From: Guyanagaster necrorhizus
Lineage: Eukaryota > Basidiomycota > Agaricomycetes > Agaricales > Physalacriaceae
Length of the DNA: 52,362 nucleotides
Direction: 5' to 3'
Assembly: GCF_019112545.1 (NCBI RefSeq)
Contig: NW_025064964.1
Coordinates: forward strand, 1-52,362
In this document: positions 9,843 through 21,275 of the stretch, piece after piece
How positions within the stretch are numbered: position 1 is the stretch's first letter
Layout: every line of letters begins with the position of its first letter
The notes under the pieces: model-generated
Seen by the model: the letters and a program-made list of their open reading frames with translations, nothing else
What the model was told of the DNA's origin: nothing
The model's database searches: none
Translations under genes and position numbers: made by a program

Positions 9843-12800
9843 TGTAGCTTTTTTACGTATTCATCTGTTTAAGCCAGTTTCTCTGCAGATTCGAATAATT
9901 TACGACGGCCTCCGATGACATACGGCCATAGCAGGGAATCGTTTAGTGGGATGTCCAATGATATCGACCATACTCAGACGATAGGACCTGATGATATGAT
10001 GAGGCCGTATGCGTATCGAGGTTAAAGAGCCGCTCTTTGATCTGGTGATGGATAAGATACTGTTGTGGTGAGATCCCTTGATGGGAATCTCATATTGGAC
10101 AACATTGCGTCTCACGGGGAACTGGCTGGTATGGTTTCAGACCGCAATTACATGTTTTAGTCTGTACTTCCATCTTTATAGTATTATACGAAGGAATAAT
10201 TTATGGACCATGGTATCTGCTTTTGAGTCGTATAACAACCGATTACTCACGACATACCGCCTCGTATACGCTCTTCTGGACTGACTCGTTATCCTTTTAT
10301 GACTTGTTTCTGATGAAGATTTGATATGGCATTATATAGGAGGTATTCTTTCTGATACCTAGATATCTAGGCTTGATCCAAGCAAGGCATATCAAACAAC
10401 GCTACCATGATGTACGATGCAACAAAAAATGATACCTGCTAATAAGTGGTGGCAACCCACACTATAGCCTGAAGATATAGAAGAACAATGTACGTTCTAC
10501 AGTATGGCTAGAGTATGTTCTGAGTTTTCCTGCAAAATCTGTGCCAAATTTGGGCAAGCCTGTACTGGCAATTGATCGGCAACTTGACAGGACCGGAATT
10601 GATCGAGGCAATCTCCGCTCAATTCAACAACATCGTCCCAATTCCTGTCGTCATCATGGACAAAATTGCTACTCTTAAATCTGTTATACCTAGTGCACCA
10701 AGTGGAACGCAAATGAGGATTTACTTATTCTTGGTATGTTTTACCTCATAAAATACTGTGAAACTCGTACTAAAGTACTTGGAAGTGATACCATGGCTCG
10801 TCGTTCTCGCAAACAAATGCCGATTAGACAAGGAGTTCTACGCAGAAATGTCATCCGTCGATTGCCCTTTTTTGAACAAGATTATTGGTACTGAGTGAAA
10901 AAAAAAATAGAAGAAACATGTCGCAAGGCCGTGAGTAGAGAATATCCCTGCCTTTACCATCCCTTTCCGATCAATTTTCAAGAGAATCAAGGAGCATATC
11001 TGGCTTCAAGACATCTCGATGTAGATGGTGAAATCACCATGTGTTGAGGCATTAGCGATCCGTGATGAATGCACGAAGCCGTCGCATAAGAAACCACAAA
11101 TATAGAGTATATCGTCGTGACGAAAACACCGGGAAGGTACGTGAATTCGTCAAATTCGTCTGTATGATTGGTCTCATCGCTCTGTAGGTGATAATTTAGC
11201 AGAAATCTCTTCTCTACAACTTTACCATGGGCATTTTGAATTATCAGAAGGGTTGAAGACCTTTTTCATTCTTAACGGTCCAGCAGTGAAGATTTTGGAA
11301 GCGCCATTCATAACCTCTCTTCGGACATGGCCTATTACTTCCTTTTCATTTATGCATTCGCACTCGGAATCGCGCAGCATGATCAATGTGTCCATCATTC
11401 ACGTGCTTCCAAGAACACATCACCACGTTTTGAATATACATCCGAGAATACACCGCATCCTATAGCACTGTCCCTCCGCCATCCCTCTGGCACATATTCT
11501 TTTTCATATCTAGTATCTATATCCTAAAGGTTGGTGCATAGAGAGAAACTGGTACTATGCATTGTTACATGGCCACACGTCGCCATGATGGATAGATGGC
11601 TCGGCTCAAGGAATCGGAGCTATCACAGAGCCTTGGCGAAGACGGGAATGCCCCCACATTAAGGCGTTTCTGTCGGCCAACCATTGGCTTTTCGAATCAT
11701 CGTGTATCAGCCACGAATCATCCTCAGAACAGGCGATAGCATTCCATATACTTAAAGGATCATAACGTGCATCCCCCCCCCCCCCCCCTTTCCTGCATCT
11801 CATTGACATTCTTGTCCTCCAGGTCTTTCAATGTAATACTGGACATATGCTCCATTTCCCTATATGTCGGCAATGCTAGCCTCGGATCTTGACATCGTCG
11901 AGGCCTATCTGACCGACTACTACGAGAACTCCAATGCCTTATTTGTGTAGCGCCTCGCTTAGGATAGGGTGAATTCTTGAAAGCGATGACGAAGAGTAAC
12001 AGGCTCATGGGTGGCGGAAGTAGGTCGGGGGGAGGAGCGATGTTTCAGGGAGCCTTTTTAGACGACGTTTATGGAGACGGATGCAACGATGCTACGAAAT
12101 ATACCGGGTGCCGTAGAAATTGTGAAGTGATTGAATCAGACAACTTAGAGAGTGCCGGCTGGTTGTAGAATCGGAGCAAAGAGGATCGACGGTTAGTGCA
12201 GCTTGTTATCAATTATTTGTATCTATCTTAACAGTTTGTCCCTGTTCCAAGTGACTGGGTAAACCTATAAGAATGGTTTCCTAACCTAGCGTCATTAAGG
12301 ACAAAGAAGTCAGTTTATTTAGTTCCATACCAAATCTTTCCTCACGGCTTCTCCCCTTACAACCACAGTAGCGAAGAAGGCGAGCCTGCGCAAACTGCCC
12401 GTTGTCGTTCAAATTCTTGCCTCTCGTAGTCGATCGCAGCCTCGCCCGAGAACTCCAGTCATTATGGAGTTAGGTTGGAATCCCAAACTGAAAACGCTGC
12501 GTACCGATACCCGGTTGGGGTTATGTAGGTGTGGCGGGAGCGGCGCATACTTCGGTGCAGCTGATACTACCACTTTACTCCTCAGAGCGATGTCCGTCCC
12601 GTGGAAATGATGATTAAAAGGCAGTTGGATCACGAATTGAGCGGAGATATGGTTCCGTACTGCGGAAATGTTGCCGACAGAGAAACGCACAGTATGTCAG
12701 TGTATATGACGGTGGCGATGTGATGCTCATTTGTCGGGCTACTCCCAGAATAGCTATGGACAACCTAGATTGCCTTTTTTTCTTCGTGGTTGAGCATCAT

Positions 12801-14177
12801 CCGCATTTTGGCGCTCAACGCCACGCTGACCTCAATGTCGATTGCACAGCTTGACCTTAACATGCATGTTCATCAAGGTCCATCAATGCCAGCAGAGCGG
12901 CAAAGAAAACTTTGCGCAACATTTAGCGTGTCCGGGCATCTGCATCTAAAGAATGTTCGTTCACTTTCACTCGAGAACGACGAGGAAGATCTTCTCGCCC
13001 TCTCGACAGCCGCAGAGCTCCTTCACATGCAGAATGGAATAGCTTCTAATCCTTCCCGCAAACAAGATTCATCAGTATCAGGCAGGTCCTTCCCATCTAT
13101 ATGCCGTCGTCGTCTCTTTGCCTTCTTACTGTATCGACGTCTTTGTAATGCTATAAGCGACTTTTGGGCTTCCTCTCATGGTTCCCGCAAAACGACGGTG
13201 CTCGCTTCTGTTTTTCAGCCTATCCGGGAACAATGACATTATTTCCTTTGATCCGAGGGCAAAGGGCAGTTCCACGGGTCATTCCCAACGAAGCGGGGAT
13301 TGTAGGTGGCTCAGTTGTCCATGATTGGTGATTCTTCCTCACGATACGGACCGGTTCGCGGCGGTGAAATTTTTTTGCGCGGGAAAGGTGAAGGCCAGCG
13401 ATTGGACAGGGTGTTAATTGGGCTCTTGATGGAACATTTTTGAGCTTGTGAACCTTTTTCGACGAATATCTATATCTGTGAACCCATGGGAGCGCTGGGG
13501 CAGATCCGGGACGAAGTCGAGACCCCCCCATGCGGCGGATTGATTCCCGAGGACCGACGGATGCTATACAATGATTCACTTCTCAGGAATGATTTCAACG
13601 GCGAACTCGACGTTTGAATGGGAGCTCGAGAGGATAGTTCTCAGTCGACCATGGACTGAACAGGAAGACGAGTCAACTACAGATGTGGCGGTAAAGACAG
13701 AATCTATGGCGACCAGAAGGGCTTCAATTTGAGGAGATCTACTGAAGGCTTCGGCCCTTTTGTCTGACATACTGAAACAGACATTGGCACGTGTTCTTGA
13801 TGTCATTTTTACTAAAATGAACGTCCAATAGCCCGTTAAACCCCAGCTGGTTAGTAAACTTTACTTCCGACATCAGAAAAACGAATGAATTCACCGTGCG
13901 CTTGTATCAATCAGGAAATTGTAACATGTGCAAGGGGCGGCATAGAATTCAAGGTCGAGTTGTTGCCGGAAAACGCCGTCGTGTTCTCCTTATATTTCAA
14001 CCTCCACCTAGTCGCGTTTATGGCTATACGGAGTCCTTTAAAGCTCATCGCGACTCCCAGGATTCATATATTGGAACCGTCTTTCCTCGTACGTCCAGGT
14101 TATCTCCCATTCACCTGAAAGCAAAGTAGGCTAACGCTGCTATTCTTTCTCAGGAAATTCGTACCAACGGCAACAAT
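9843..14177. other. 4.3-kb stretch without a recognisable gene
   Basis: Only short open frames are present. The longest, 12790-13236 (+, 148 codons) and 13220-13579 (-), show no domain, signal peptide or splice-linked partner that I could recognise. A C16 tract lies at 11773-11788. The last ~300 bases form the upstream region of the first F-box gene. A fast-evolving orphan gene cannot be excluded. Confidence 0.45.
11773..11788. repeat. Homopolymer of 16 C
   Basis: Sixteen consecutive C residues, giving 16 G on the minus strand. Such a tract can form a G-quadruplex and is unstable in replication and sequencing, so its length is uncertain. Confidence 0.9.
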
Positions 14178-15530
14178 ATGAATACAGTCTCCCCAACTGC
14201 GATTACAACCCTGCGACCCCAGTTCATCAATGACTTACCCGTGGAATTACTCTATGAAATATTCCTTTGGGCTATACAGGATGATTCTGCCGTCGACACG
14301 CGCGTCATCCAGTCTCCGTGGACTCTCAGTCATGTTTGTCGTCGGTGGAGGCACATTGCGATTTCCTTCCCATGTCTATGGTCGACTATACACGTAGGGT
14401 CGACGCGACAGTCGCTGCATAATTCTTTCTCTATGAATAATATCGAGGGACTCGGTACCGTGCTCCGGCGGTCTGGAACCACAGCCCTAATGCTCAGGGT
14501 GGAGTTTACAGACCGTAAACTCCCAGCTGGTCATTCACACATACGCGACTTGCTGAAATCTCTAGCGTCGGTATCACGTCGCTGGAAATCCATTAAAATG
14601 AAAGCCTCCATTTCTATATTCCACGAACTCTTCGAACGCGTCATTCTTGGGGCGCTTCCCCTCCTTCAGTCAATTCATTTCGAAGTGACTCCCAACTGCT
14701 ACTGGGGCGCTACTCCCATGGCAGCTAGTCTCACTGCTACCCTTGAAATGGCGCCGAACCTTCGTTCCGTGACCCTTCTCCCATTCATCCCAATCCGTTT
14801 ACCTCTATCCAGGCTAAAAGAGCTTACCACGAAAGACCTGACCCAGAACGAATTGTCGTCGATTATTCAGGAACTCCCCCACCTCGAAATCCTGAATTTC
14901 GTTGGACTGAGAGCCTGGCATGCCATCGGGTGGACACCCCCACTTCATGTCCATAGCTCTTTGCACAAAATCGAGATTGAGGGTATACAAGAACTCTCCC
15001 ATTTCACTCTTCCTGCGCTTACACATCTCCGCCTCCTGAAGCCCTTCTGTTCATCACCACAAAGTCGAGACTGGAGGACCAACTTCTCGTTGGACATACT
15101 CAAGCGATTTCTCCTTCGTTCGGGGTGCTCTATCCGTCATCTCCATCTTTCTATTCATGAAGTTGGGCCGGATGTGACCGGTATCCTATCGCTCCTCGTC
15201 GATGCCACGGGTCTTCGGGTTGATGTTGGGAACCATTCTGTATACGGGGATCTCCTAAAGATGCTCCGAAGCAGAGAGGCGTTGCTACTTCCGAAACTAG
15301 ACACTCTCGAGTTTTTCGGAGTAGAGATGTCGGAGCGGCATTTGGAGACCATTCTGGCGCTTGTCCAGTACCGACGGAACCACCCAGTTTTGCAACGAAT
15401 AAAGAGCGTAGTTGTCGAGAAGTCGTCGTTCGTGAATGGCCAAAGCCGTCTTGATAAGACCATTGGGCAGCTACGAGAAGTAGAAGATGATGATTTTAAG
15501 CTAGTACGTGACAAGGCTCTTCAGAGATGA
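14178..15530 (+). CDS. F-box-like protein 1 of a tandem pair
   Basis: A single open frame of 450 residues without introns. The F-box-like domain is at the N-terminus (about residues 15-70: INDLPVELLYEIFLWAIQ, then PWTLSHVCRRWRHIAISF and LWSTIHV). The rest is a leucine-rich, repeat-like region typical of the mushroom F-box-like family (usual length 400-550). Such proteins are thought to be substrate receptors of SCF (Skp1-Cullin-F-box) ubiquitin ligases. The gene is followed at 16107 by a paralogue in the same orientation sharing LLQSIHF, LRRSG and RVEF blocks, so the pair arose by tandem duplication. The C-terminus is acidic and charged (REVEDDDFKLV). No stop or frameshift is seen. Confidence 0.85.
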   Translation: MNTVSPTAITTLRPQFINDLPVELLYEIFLWAIQDDSAVDTRVIQSPWTLSHVCRRWRHIAISFPCLWSTIHVGSTRQSLHNSFSMNNIEGLGTVLRRSGTTALMLRVEFTDRKLPAGHSHIRDLLKSLASVSRRWKSIKMKASISIFHELFERVILGALPLLQSIHFEVTPNCYWGATPMAASLTATLEMAPNLRSVTLLPFIPIRLPLSRLKELTTKDLTQNELSSIIQELPHLEILNFVGLRAWHAIGWTPPLHVHSSLHKIEIEGIQELSHFTLPALTHLRLLKPFCSSPQSRDWRTNFSLDILKRFLLRSGCSIRHLHLSIHEVGPDVTGILSLLVDATGLRVDVGNHSVYGDLLKMLRSREALLLPKLDTLEFFGVEMSERHLETILALVQYRRNHPVLQRIKSVVVEKSSFVNGQSRLDKTIGQLREVEDDDFKLVRDKALQR

Positions 15531-16106
15531 ACTTTTTATTCACATACGAACAGGAGGGACCAGGGGATACTGGCCTCATTAAACATGTTGACGCTTCACA
15601 GACAGAAAATTCTGTCATCGTGATCCAAAGATGGAAACGACAATCTGATCGACATTATTGATAGCCCCCGCGACGCGCCTGGTGAACTGCCCGTGCCAGG
15701 CATAGCGGGACGTCGTCGCAATTTGAACGCGATTTTGATCACTAATGTCGTTAGCAAAGTGCCTTCGGGCCGGGGCCTCGTTTCATCAAAAAGTCATAGC
15801 TTCTTACCCGATGTGGGAAGGCAGCCATGCAAAAATCAAGGGTCCCGATCAACTTTCGGAACCCACAGTAATCGCGACAGATCCACCTTAACAAACGACA
15901 TTCAGGATCAAAATCGTGGTCAGCGTTCATTCACCTCATTCACCTCTTTCCACCATATCCTCGCTTTCTTCCGCCTGGCTTTGCTTCGACCTTCAAGTCA
16001 ATTGTGAGCTGATTTTCTTCCACGTCGCTCTATAGCTAAAATATAAACCAGGCGGCCATTAGCAGACATCAACGCTAACTCAAATTCACCCTGACAGTGG
16101 CCTGCA
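15531..16106. other. Spacer between the tandem F-box genes
   Basis: This stretch holds the 3' end of the first gene and the promoter of the second. A 104-codon frame at 15693-16007 is unrecognisable and probably not a gene. Pyrimidine-rich stretches precede the start at 16107, as is common in fungal promoters. Confidence 0.5.
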
Positions 16107-17378
16107 ATGTTCGTACAGACGTCAGAGCCTCCGATACGCTGCCTACCAACCGAGCTACTCTTTCAAATATTTGATTGGGCCCTCGTCGACGCCCTGTCCG
16201 ACAGTCGGTCCGCTGTTCAATGTCCTTGGACACTAGCCCACGTCTGCATGCAATGGCGACAAGCAACCCTTTCCTTTCCTTCCCTCTGGTCCAAACTTCG
16301 CATCCATATCACCGAAAGTTCTTCATTCATCCGTCTCGGCAGACTTACGCCTGTATCTCCTCTCGGATCCATCCATTTCACTGCAGGTCTTGACTATGCG
16401 TTGAGGCGCTCTGGGTCCCATCCACTATCCTTTCGCGTCGAATTTTCGGATTGGGAGGACTACTCCCAAGAACTTCTAATACAGCTAGTCTCTCTGTCTC
16501 ATCGATGGGAAGACATCATCATAATCGCCCCCGCTGAGATTTTCAACGTCCTCTTTGACCTGCTCGGCAGCGCCCAACTTCCCTTACTCCAATCAATCCA
16601 CTTTCAGTCACCATCACGATTCTATTGGGACGACATGCCGGCTAAAGATAGATGCACGGCCTTCCAAACCGCGCCGAAGCTTCGTTCAGCAAGCCTGAAT
16701 CCGATCCTCATGTTGCGACTGCCCTCATCGCATATAACGGAGCTATGTATAAGCTATCCGGATCCTGACGATATCCCTATTATTCTTCACCAGCTGCCTT
16801 ACCTAGAGTCCTTCTGGCTTACGGGTTTTAAGCCATGGAACATCGACCACCCAGTCCCAACGCTTCATCGGACGTTACGAAAAGTCGAATTGCCCTCCCT
16901 CGACCATCTTGCATTCTTCACGCTTCCTTTTCTAACACACCTCTCCATCTCGGCCATATCTCGGACATTGAATGGTCCGATCATCGCATCCTTTCTCAGT
17001 CGTTCATCGTGCACCATCTCTCACCTGCAGATCTCCCTAACCAGGACTGGACGAAACGTTCAAGACTGTCTCTCCCTATTTCGTTATGTCACAAATCTCG
17101 AAATCGGCATAGTGGGATATCGATATCTCTTCGATAACCTCCGAAGGAATCCATCGTTACTCTCCGACTTGGAAAGTCTTAAGCTTCTCGGCGATAGCAT
17201 GCATCCTTGTAATCTTAAGGAGGTGCTTGCACTGGCAGAGGCTCGTTCGAAGACACTTCGCTTTATCGATATTGGTACATGTTCTTCTGTAGAGCCAACA
17301 GAGAGGGAGGAACGTCTTGAGACCGAGAGGCGACTCGTGGATGCAGGGCTTCAGGTCCATCTTGTGGTGAACGAGTGA
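16107..17378 (+). CDS. F-box-like protein 2 of a tandem pair
   Basis: A single 423-residue open frame. The F-box-like domain lies at about residues 10-60 (IRCLPTELLFQIFDWALV, PWTLAHVCMQWRQATLSF, LWSKLRIHI), followed by a leucine-rich region that aligns along its length with the upstream paralogue (LLQSIHFQSPSRFYWDDMP against LLQSIHFEVTPNCYWG; HLQISLTRTGRNVQ against HLHLSIHEVGPDVT). Identity is clearly partial, so the duplication is not recent. Like its neighbour it is probably an SCF ubiquitin-ligase adaptor of unknown target. The frame is intact. A start at Met 16107 gives the same domain spacing as in the paralogue. Confidence 0.85.
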   Translation: MFVQTSEPPIRCLPTELLFQIFDWALVDALSDSRSAVQCPWTLAHVCMQWRQATLSFPSLWSKLRIHITESSSFIRLGRLTPVSPLGSIHFTAGLDYALRRSGSHPLSFRVEFSDWEDYSQELLIQLVSLSHRWEDIIIIAPAEIFNVLFDLLGSAQLPLLQSIHFQSPSRFYWDDMPAKDRCTAFQTAPKLRSASLNPILMLRLPSSHITELCISYPDPDDIPIILHQLPYLESFWLTGFKPWNIDHPVPTLHRTLRKVELPSLDHLAFFTLPFLTHLSISAISRTLNGPIIASFLSRSSCTISHLQISLTRTGRNVQDCLSLFRYVTNLEIGIVGYRYLFDNLRRNPSLLSDLESLKLLGDSMHPCNLKEVLALAEARSKTLRFIDIGTCSSVEPTEREERLETERRLVDAGLQVHLVVNE

Positions 17379-18396
17379 GTTTTTTATTCCCTTCAATGGG
17401 AGATTGGTTCTAAAACATTTTTATCGGCTTAGGAAGCACCGGCGAGGCACCTTTTTTCATACCAATTATCATTGTATCGTGATGTAGGTAGCCAACGATA
17501 CTTCTGTATCCTCCGTTGCACACAATTGGACATATATTTGTAAGAACGTGACACGCGTTTGTTCTTAGGACCTAATAGTATACGCAGTTAGCTATTTTGT
17601 AGACCTCACACAGCGTAGCGGTAAGCGGAAGTGCGGTGAGGGTGCTAGACGGTTTGCATTCAGTACATATAGTCCATCCCGACATAAAGGGGTATCGAGC
17701 TCGGCCAGGGGAATACGACGGAGCTCCTGCTTGTTAATCCAACAATATTTTCCACAAATCATGGCATGGCCAGGTCCTCAGTTACCTCCTATCCCTCAGG
17801 CCTCAGCACGAGCGGTTGAGGTGGTTATCAACACCGTTTATTAATTTTCTTCTTAATTATCCCCCAAGGTTAATGATCGAATAGGTGTAGTCGTAATGTA
17901 TATTCACTGGTTGTCACATACGCTGCGTCTTTTCTTTACTCGATGGCTTACTTGCACTCGAACCGTCAAGTACTGGACGATGACTGCGGATCTTAAGAGC
18001 TGCTGCGCGTCAATTGCGAGATGCTGTGTTTTTCGGATTCGGATGTGGCACGGGCATGTATAACCGATACATAATAGTAGTAGCCAGTCTGCATCGCCTT
18101 CGATCGAAAGACATTATACAGGACATAAGGTCCCTTCTCGTCACCAACGACTGTTCTTTCACAGACCTTCACACTGACTAGTCGGAAGATACTTCCTATG
18201 TATGAGAAGCATTTAGACCTCATGGCGCCGTGCTGTTGGCCATCTGTGATTAGTTCCCATGTGCTGTTTCCCGCACAATACAGCATCACTTACCAAGGCA
18301 TTGTAGTCATAGATAAATCCACAGCATGGGAGCCGCTTCTTCCTAGCTCTCCCCCTTCAATGGTCTGCATACTTCCGTCGCTTCCCTACCCCTGGG
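17379..18396. other. Intergenic or unresolved exons
   Basis: No gene is clear. Bases 18000-18396 probably include the ectodomain exons of the following membrane protein, but the frames are broken by stops in a way I could not resolve. A CCTCAGCACGAGCGGTTGAGG imperfect palindrome occurs near 17800. Confidence 0.4.
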
Positions 18397-19017
18397 ATGA
18401 AGGAGAAGATTCAAACACATAGTGACTCTTTCATGCTCTCCCATCGGACGGGGGGTCTTATAGTTTTGTTCTTTAGCTCCGAGCCATGGCCAACCGTTAC
18501 ATCATCGTCTGCGACCGCGGCAACTCAGTCATATTCAACAGATGAACCGTATGTCTCCCCGTACGTTATTCCTTCCGTCGACGGGCTGATGAAACGCTGA
18601 AGTAGGTCCTCATCCACCACTCGATCCATCCATCCCGGCGTCATAATAGGAATTGCCATAGGAGGGATCGCCGTCATACTCGTTCTCTTGCTCCTCCTTG
18701 TTTTCTTCCGGAGTCGTTACAAAGAGCGGAAAAGGAAGTCACAGATACCAGATCCGTACCTTCAGAGAAAAATCACCTGCACCTCTGATCCGACCCCTTC
18801 TCCTGAGATGCAGACATTAGATACACCTCCTGCTCCATCCGGTGTACAGGATAGTCATGACGACGTGGGGGCACCCAACGAAAGGGCGAGGCTGGAGCAG
18901 CTAGAGTCAATGGTCCGGCTGCTCATAACCGAGCGGCAGCGGAGCTGTATTTCGGAGATACACGAGCCTCCGCCTGATTATACCTTATCAAACCTCAGCA
19001 CCGATAGAACTAGCTAA
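18397..19017 (+). CDS. Single-pass membrane protein with PPxY-type tail (3' part)
   Basis: The frame up to YSTDEP joins across a 53-nt intron (GTATGT..AG, ending before GTCCTC near 18605) to SSTTRSIHPGVIIGIAIGG, then a transmembrane helix (IAVILVLLLLLVFF) and a basic stop-transfer RSRYKERKRKS. The 100-residue cytoplasmic tail contains RARLEQLESMVRLL (a short coiled coil) and ends near EPPPDYTLS. A PPxY motif is a known ligand for WW domains such as those of Rsp5-type ubiquitin ligases. A Ser/Thr-rich juxtamembrane stalk precedes the helix. This matches the layout of many uncharacterised agaricomycete surface proteins (ectodomain, stalk, TM, coil, PPxY). The ectodomain start lies upstream and is unresolved. 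Confidence 0.6.
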
Positions 19018-19126
19018 TGATCAGTACGACTTGATTTTGCAGATATAATACATTCCTTGTCTGGGAACGATAATTCGGCATGATATTAACATTTCAAACT
19101 TGGGGCCCTCTCCCGCCCAGTTCAGA

Positions 19127-19545
19127 GGTACGCCTAGACAGTACGGAACGGTTTGTCCATATTCGGCATATCCTAGCGTAAAAAAGTCAATCGATTGTGA
19201 AACCGGTCAAGTATAGAGGACGCACCTCTGCCTTTGGGTCCCCCTTATTGCTCAAGAACGTTTTCTGCAACCTGTGCCGCCACTCGCGGACCTTGTGGGT
19301 CTCGGGATCGTTTGCCAGGTCGCCTGAAAAGCAAACTTCATCAATACCGTCGCGATAACAGCCGAAACGCAAAGGAAATGACGCACCCTCCTCATACCCG
19401 TCTTTATCCCTCTGCGCCTTCTACACTGCTGGTGGACTCGTGCCCTTCTTGCTTGTGCCGACGTCTTCATCAGCCTCGCCATCGTCCTCGCTCTCGACAT
19501 TGTCCTTGTTCTTCCCACCTTTCTCACCCTTGACTGGTGCCTTCT
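19127..19545 (-). pseudogene. Duplicated fragment of the PWWP gene
   Basis: About 419 bp match 23513-23930 with only scattered substitutions and one indel. The copied part runs from inside the exon encoding MDELFRTVEAY, through its intron and the exon encoding DLANDPE(A/T)HKVREWRH, to the lysine-rich linker exon (DNVESEDDGEADEDVG). Introns are included, so the copy was made from DNA, not mRNA. It lacks PWWP and C-terminal parts and cannot encode the protein. It abuts the 3' end of the decayed DAHP synthase gene. The lysine-rich frame is interrupted in this copy (for example the change at GGTGCCTTCTGAG, where similarity ends). Confidence 0.85.
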
Positions 19546-19619
19546 GAGAGTAGATAACATCACAATCACTTCCGACCTTCTTGAAATGGTTCGACAGAAA
19601 AAATGCACCGTCTTACAAA

Positions 19620-21275
19620 TTACCCATTTGAGTCGTCTACGCGAGCCCCCAAAAGACCGACAAAGTCACCGAGACTCTGCTCAAAATTCAACCGAGGATC
19701 GCAGAAAGACTGTAGAATAATCATGGATTAGACCGGGGCCATTCCGCCGAACAAAGAATCAGCAAACCTGGTATCTCAGCCCGAGCTGCTCCTCACTCAG
19801 CCCCATGCTCCCACCGAGACACTCGGTAACGCTGAACCCCTCATCGTTCAGTTCGCCAGTGAACTCGAGGCTGATACTGCCTAGCCGGCTACCGCACGAT
19901 GTGTGGATCCTCAAGCAGGATGTGATCTCTCCAATGATGGCGCTGAAGTGGCGGGTCTTGTAGCCTGTCGGTGATGTGAGAGTGCTATAGTAATCGATGA
20001 GCAAACGCTGTCCGGTTGTGAGACTGATACCCGTACTTGCCATGTATAGGATCGCAGATCCAGACGAATGGATGGCCCGACCGCTTCACGGCCTCTATAT
20101 GGCCTGGTAGGTGAGCATCGCTCTGTAATGGGTAAAACAACTGAACACGGAGAGACTCATACAAAGCTAACGTTATCCGCGCCCTACCGCGAGATCAGGG
20201 TTATCCTCCCGAGCTCCTTGGATGGATTGACAACTACCGCGTTTTCCATCAACCGCAGCCAACGTCAGAAGTGAGGCCAAGACCCCCCCCTACCATCAAG
20301 CAGTACTGCTAGCTCACCATAAGCCATCGATGGCCCGACTTTGATCCCAATCGGATTACGAATCCCTCGAAAATACTCAACGTAGGCGCCGTCAAGCTGT
20401 CTGGTACGATCCCCAATCCAAAGGAAGTGAGCGGAAGTCCTGTAGTAACCGTGGCCCGACGGGGATGGTCGAGTCAAGGCTTCCTCATAGTCGAGGATCA
20501 AACCTTTGTGGCTGACCGATATCAGCACCGACTAAGAAAATTTGCACAGGGGGGGGAAATTTTTGTTCACCTCGTATAAAAGTCGACCTCGCCGACGGTT
20601 CCTCTCCCTCCTCCTTGCTCGAACGGAGCCGATCTTTCTGCTCCGATCGTCCAGCTGAAGTCGAGCGCATCGGAAAGTCCATCGACGATGAACTCGAATT
20701 CCTTCCTAGAGGACGTTCATAGTAACGTAACGCAACGGTGTAGCGAAAGGGTTTACTGAGTACCGGCGATCTAACATGATTGAAGACCAGACCCTCGGGT
20801 GATGAAGCGAGGCGAATCCGGAGGTGAGCAATCCACGGACATGGTTCAGCGTTGCGGTCGAATGGAGATAAGCGCTGGGATCCGCATGAGTGGTAAATTG
20901 CATCGACGAGAATAGAACACACCTTAAGAGACGCTGTGGGTCCGGAGTGCGGTCGTTTGGATCCAGTCTGCTGAAAGGTAAGATCACAATCGCGTCTTTG
21001 AGAAGATCACCCACCCATTGACATTATCCCCTCTGGGGAAAAAAAATGGAATTAAACTGGCCCACCCATTCCATGTAATACTCTTCCCTACCTGAAGCTC
21101 AGGACCTTTTTCCCATTAACAATCTCAGTCGGACTACTCTTCGGTTTCGCATACTGCCCTGCAATGCACCCAATTCGCACCTGTCCCCGAACTCAGTCAA
21201 AACATAAATTACTGCCTCGCGAAAGCGCAACATACAACCGGAACACGTGCTCCCCAAATGAGGATCAGACTGATC
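19620..21275 (-). pseudogene. Class II DAHP synthase, 5'-truncated and decayed
   Basis: 3-deoxy-D-arabino-heptulosonate 7-phosphate synthase condenses phosphoenolpyruvate and erythrose 4-phosphate, the first step of the shikimate pathway. Recognisable blocks in order on the minus strand: [166 protein letters not shown] and FCDPRLNFEQSL, ending at TAA 19622-19620. At least seven short introns still splice in frame. Lesions: the first ~40% is missing (homology stops near 21275, where CpG-poor DNA begins); frameshift(s) between HHPRVWS and FNHVRSPVL and at the next intron (about 20,700-20,800); and TAG at 20186-20184 in ITLISR*GAD, where family members have Tyr. A functional copy presumably exists elsewhere. 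Confidence 0.85.

Noticed and set aside
12790..13236. 148-codon plus frame
   Set aside because: No domain, signal, or paralogue seen. Left as part of the undefined 4.3-kb region.
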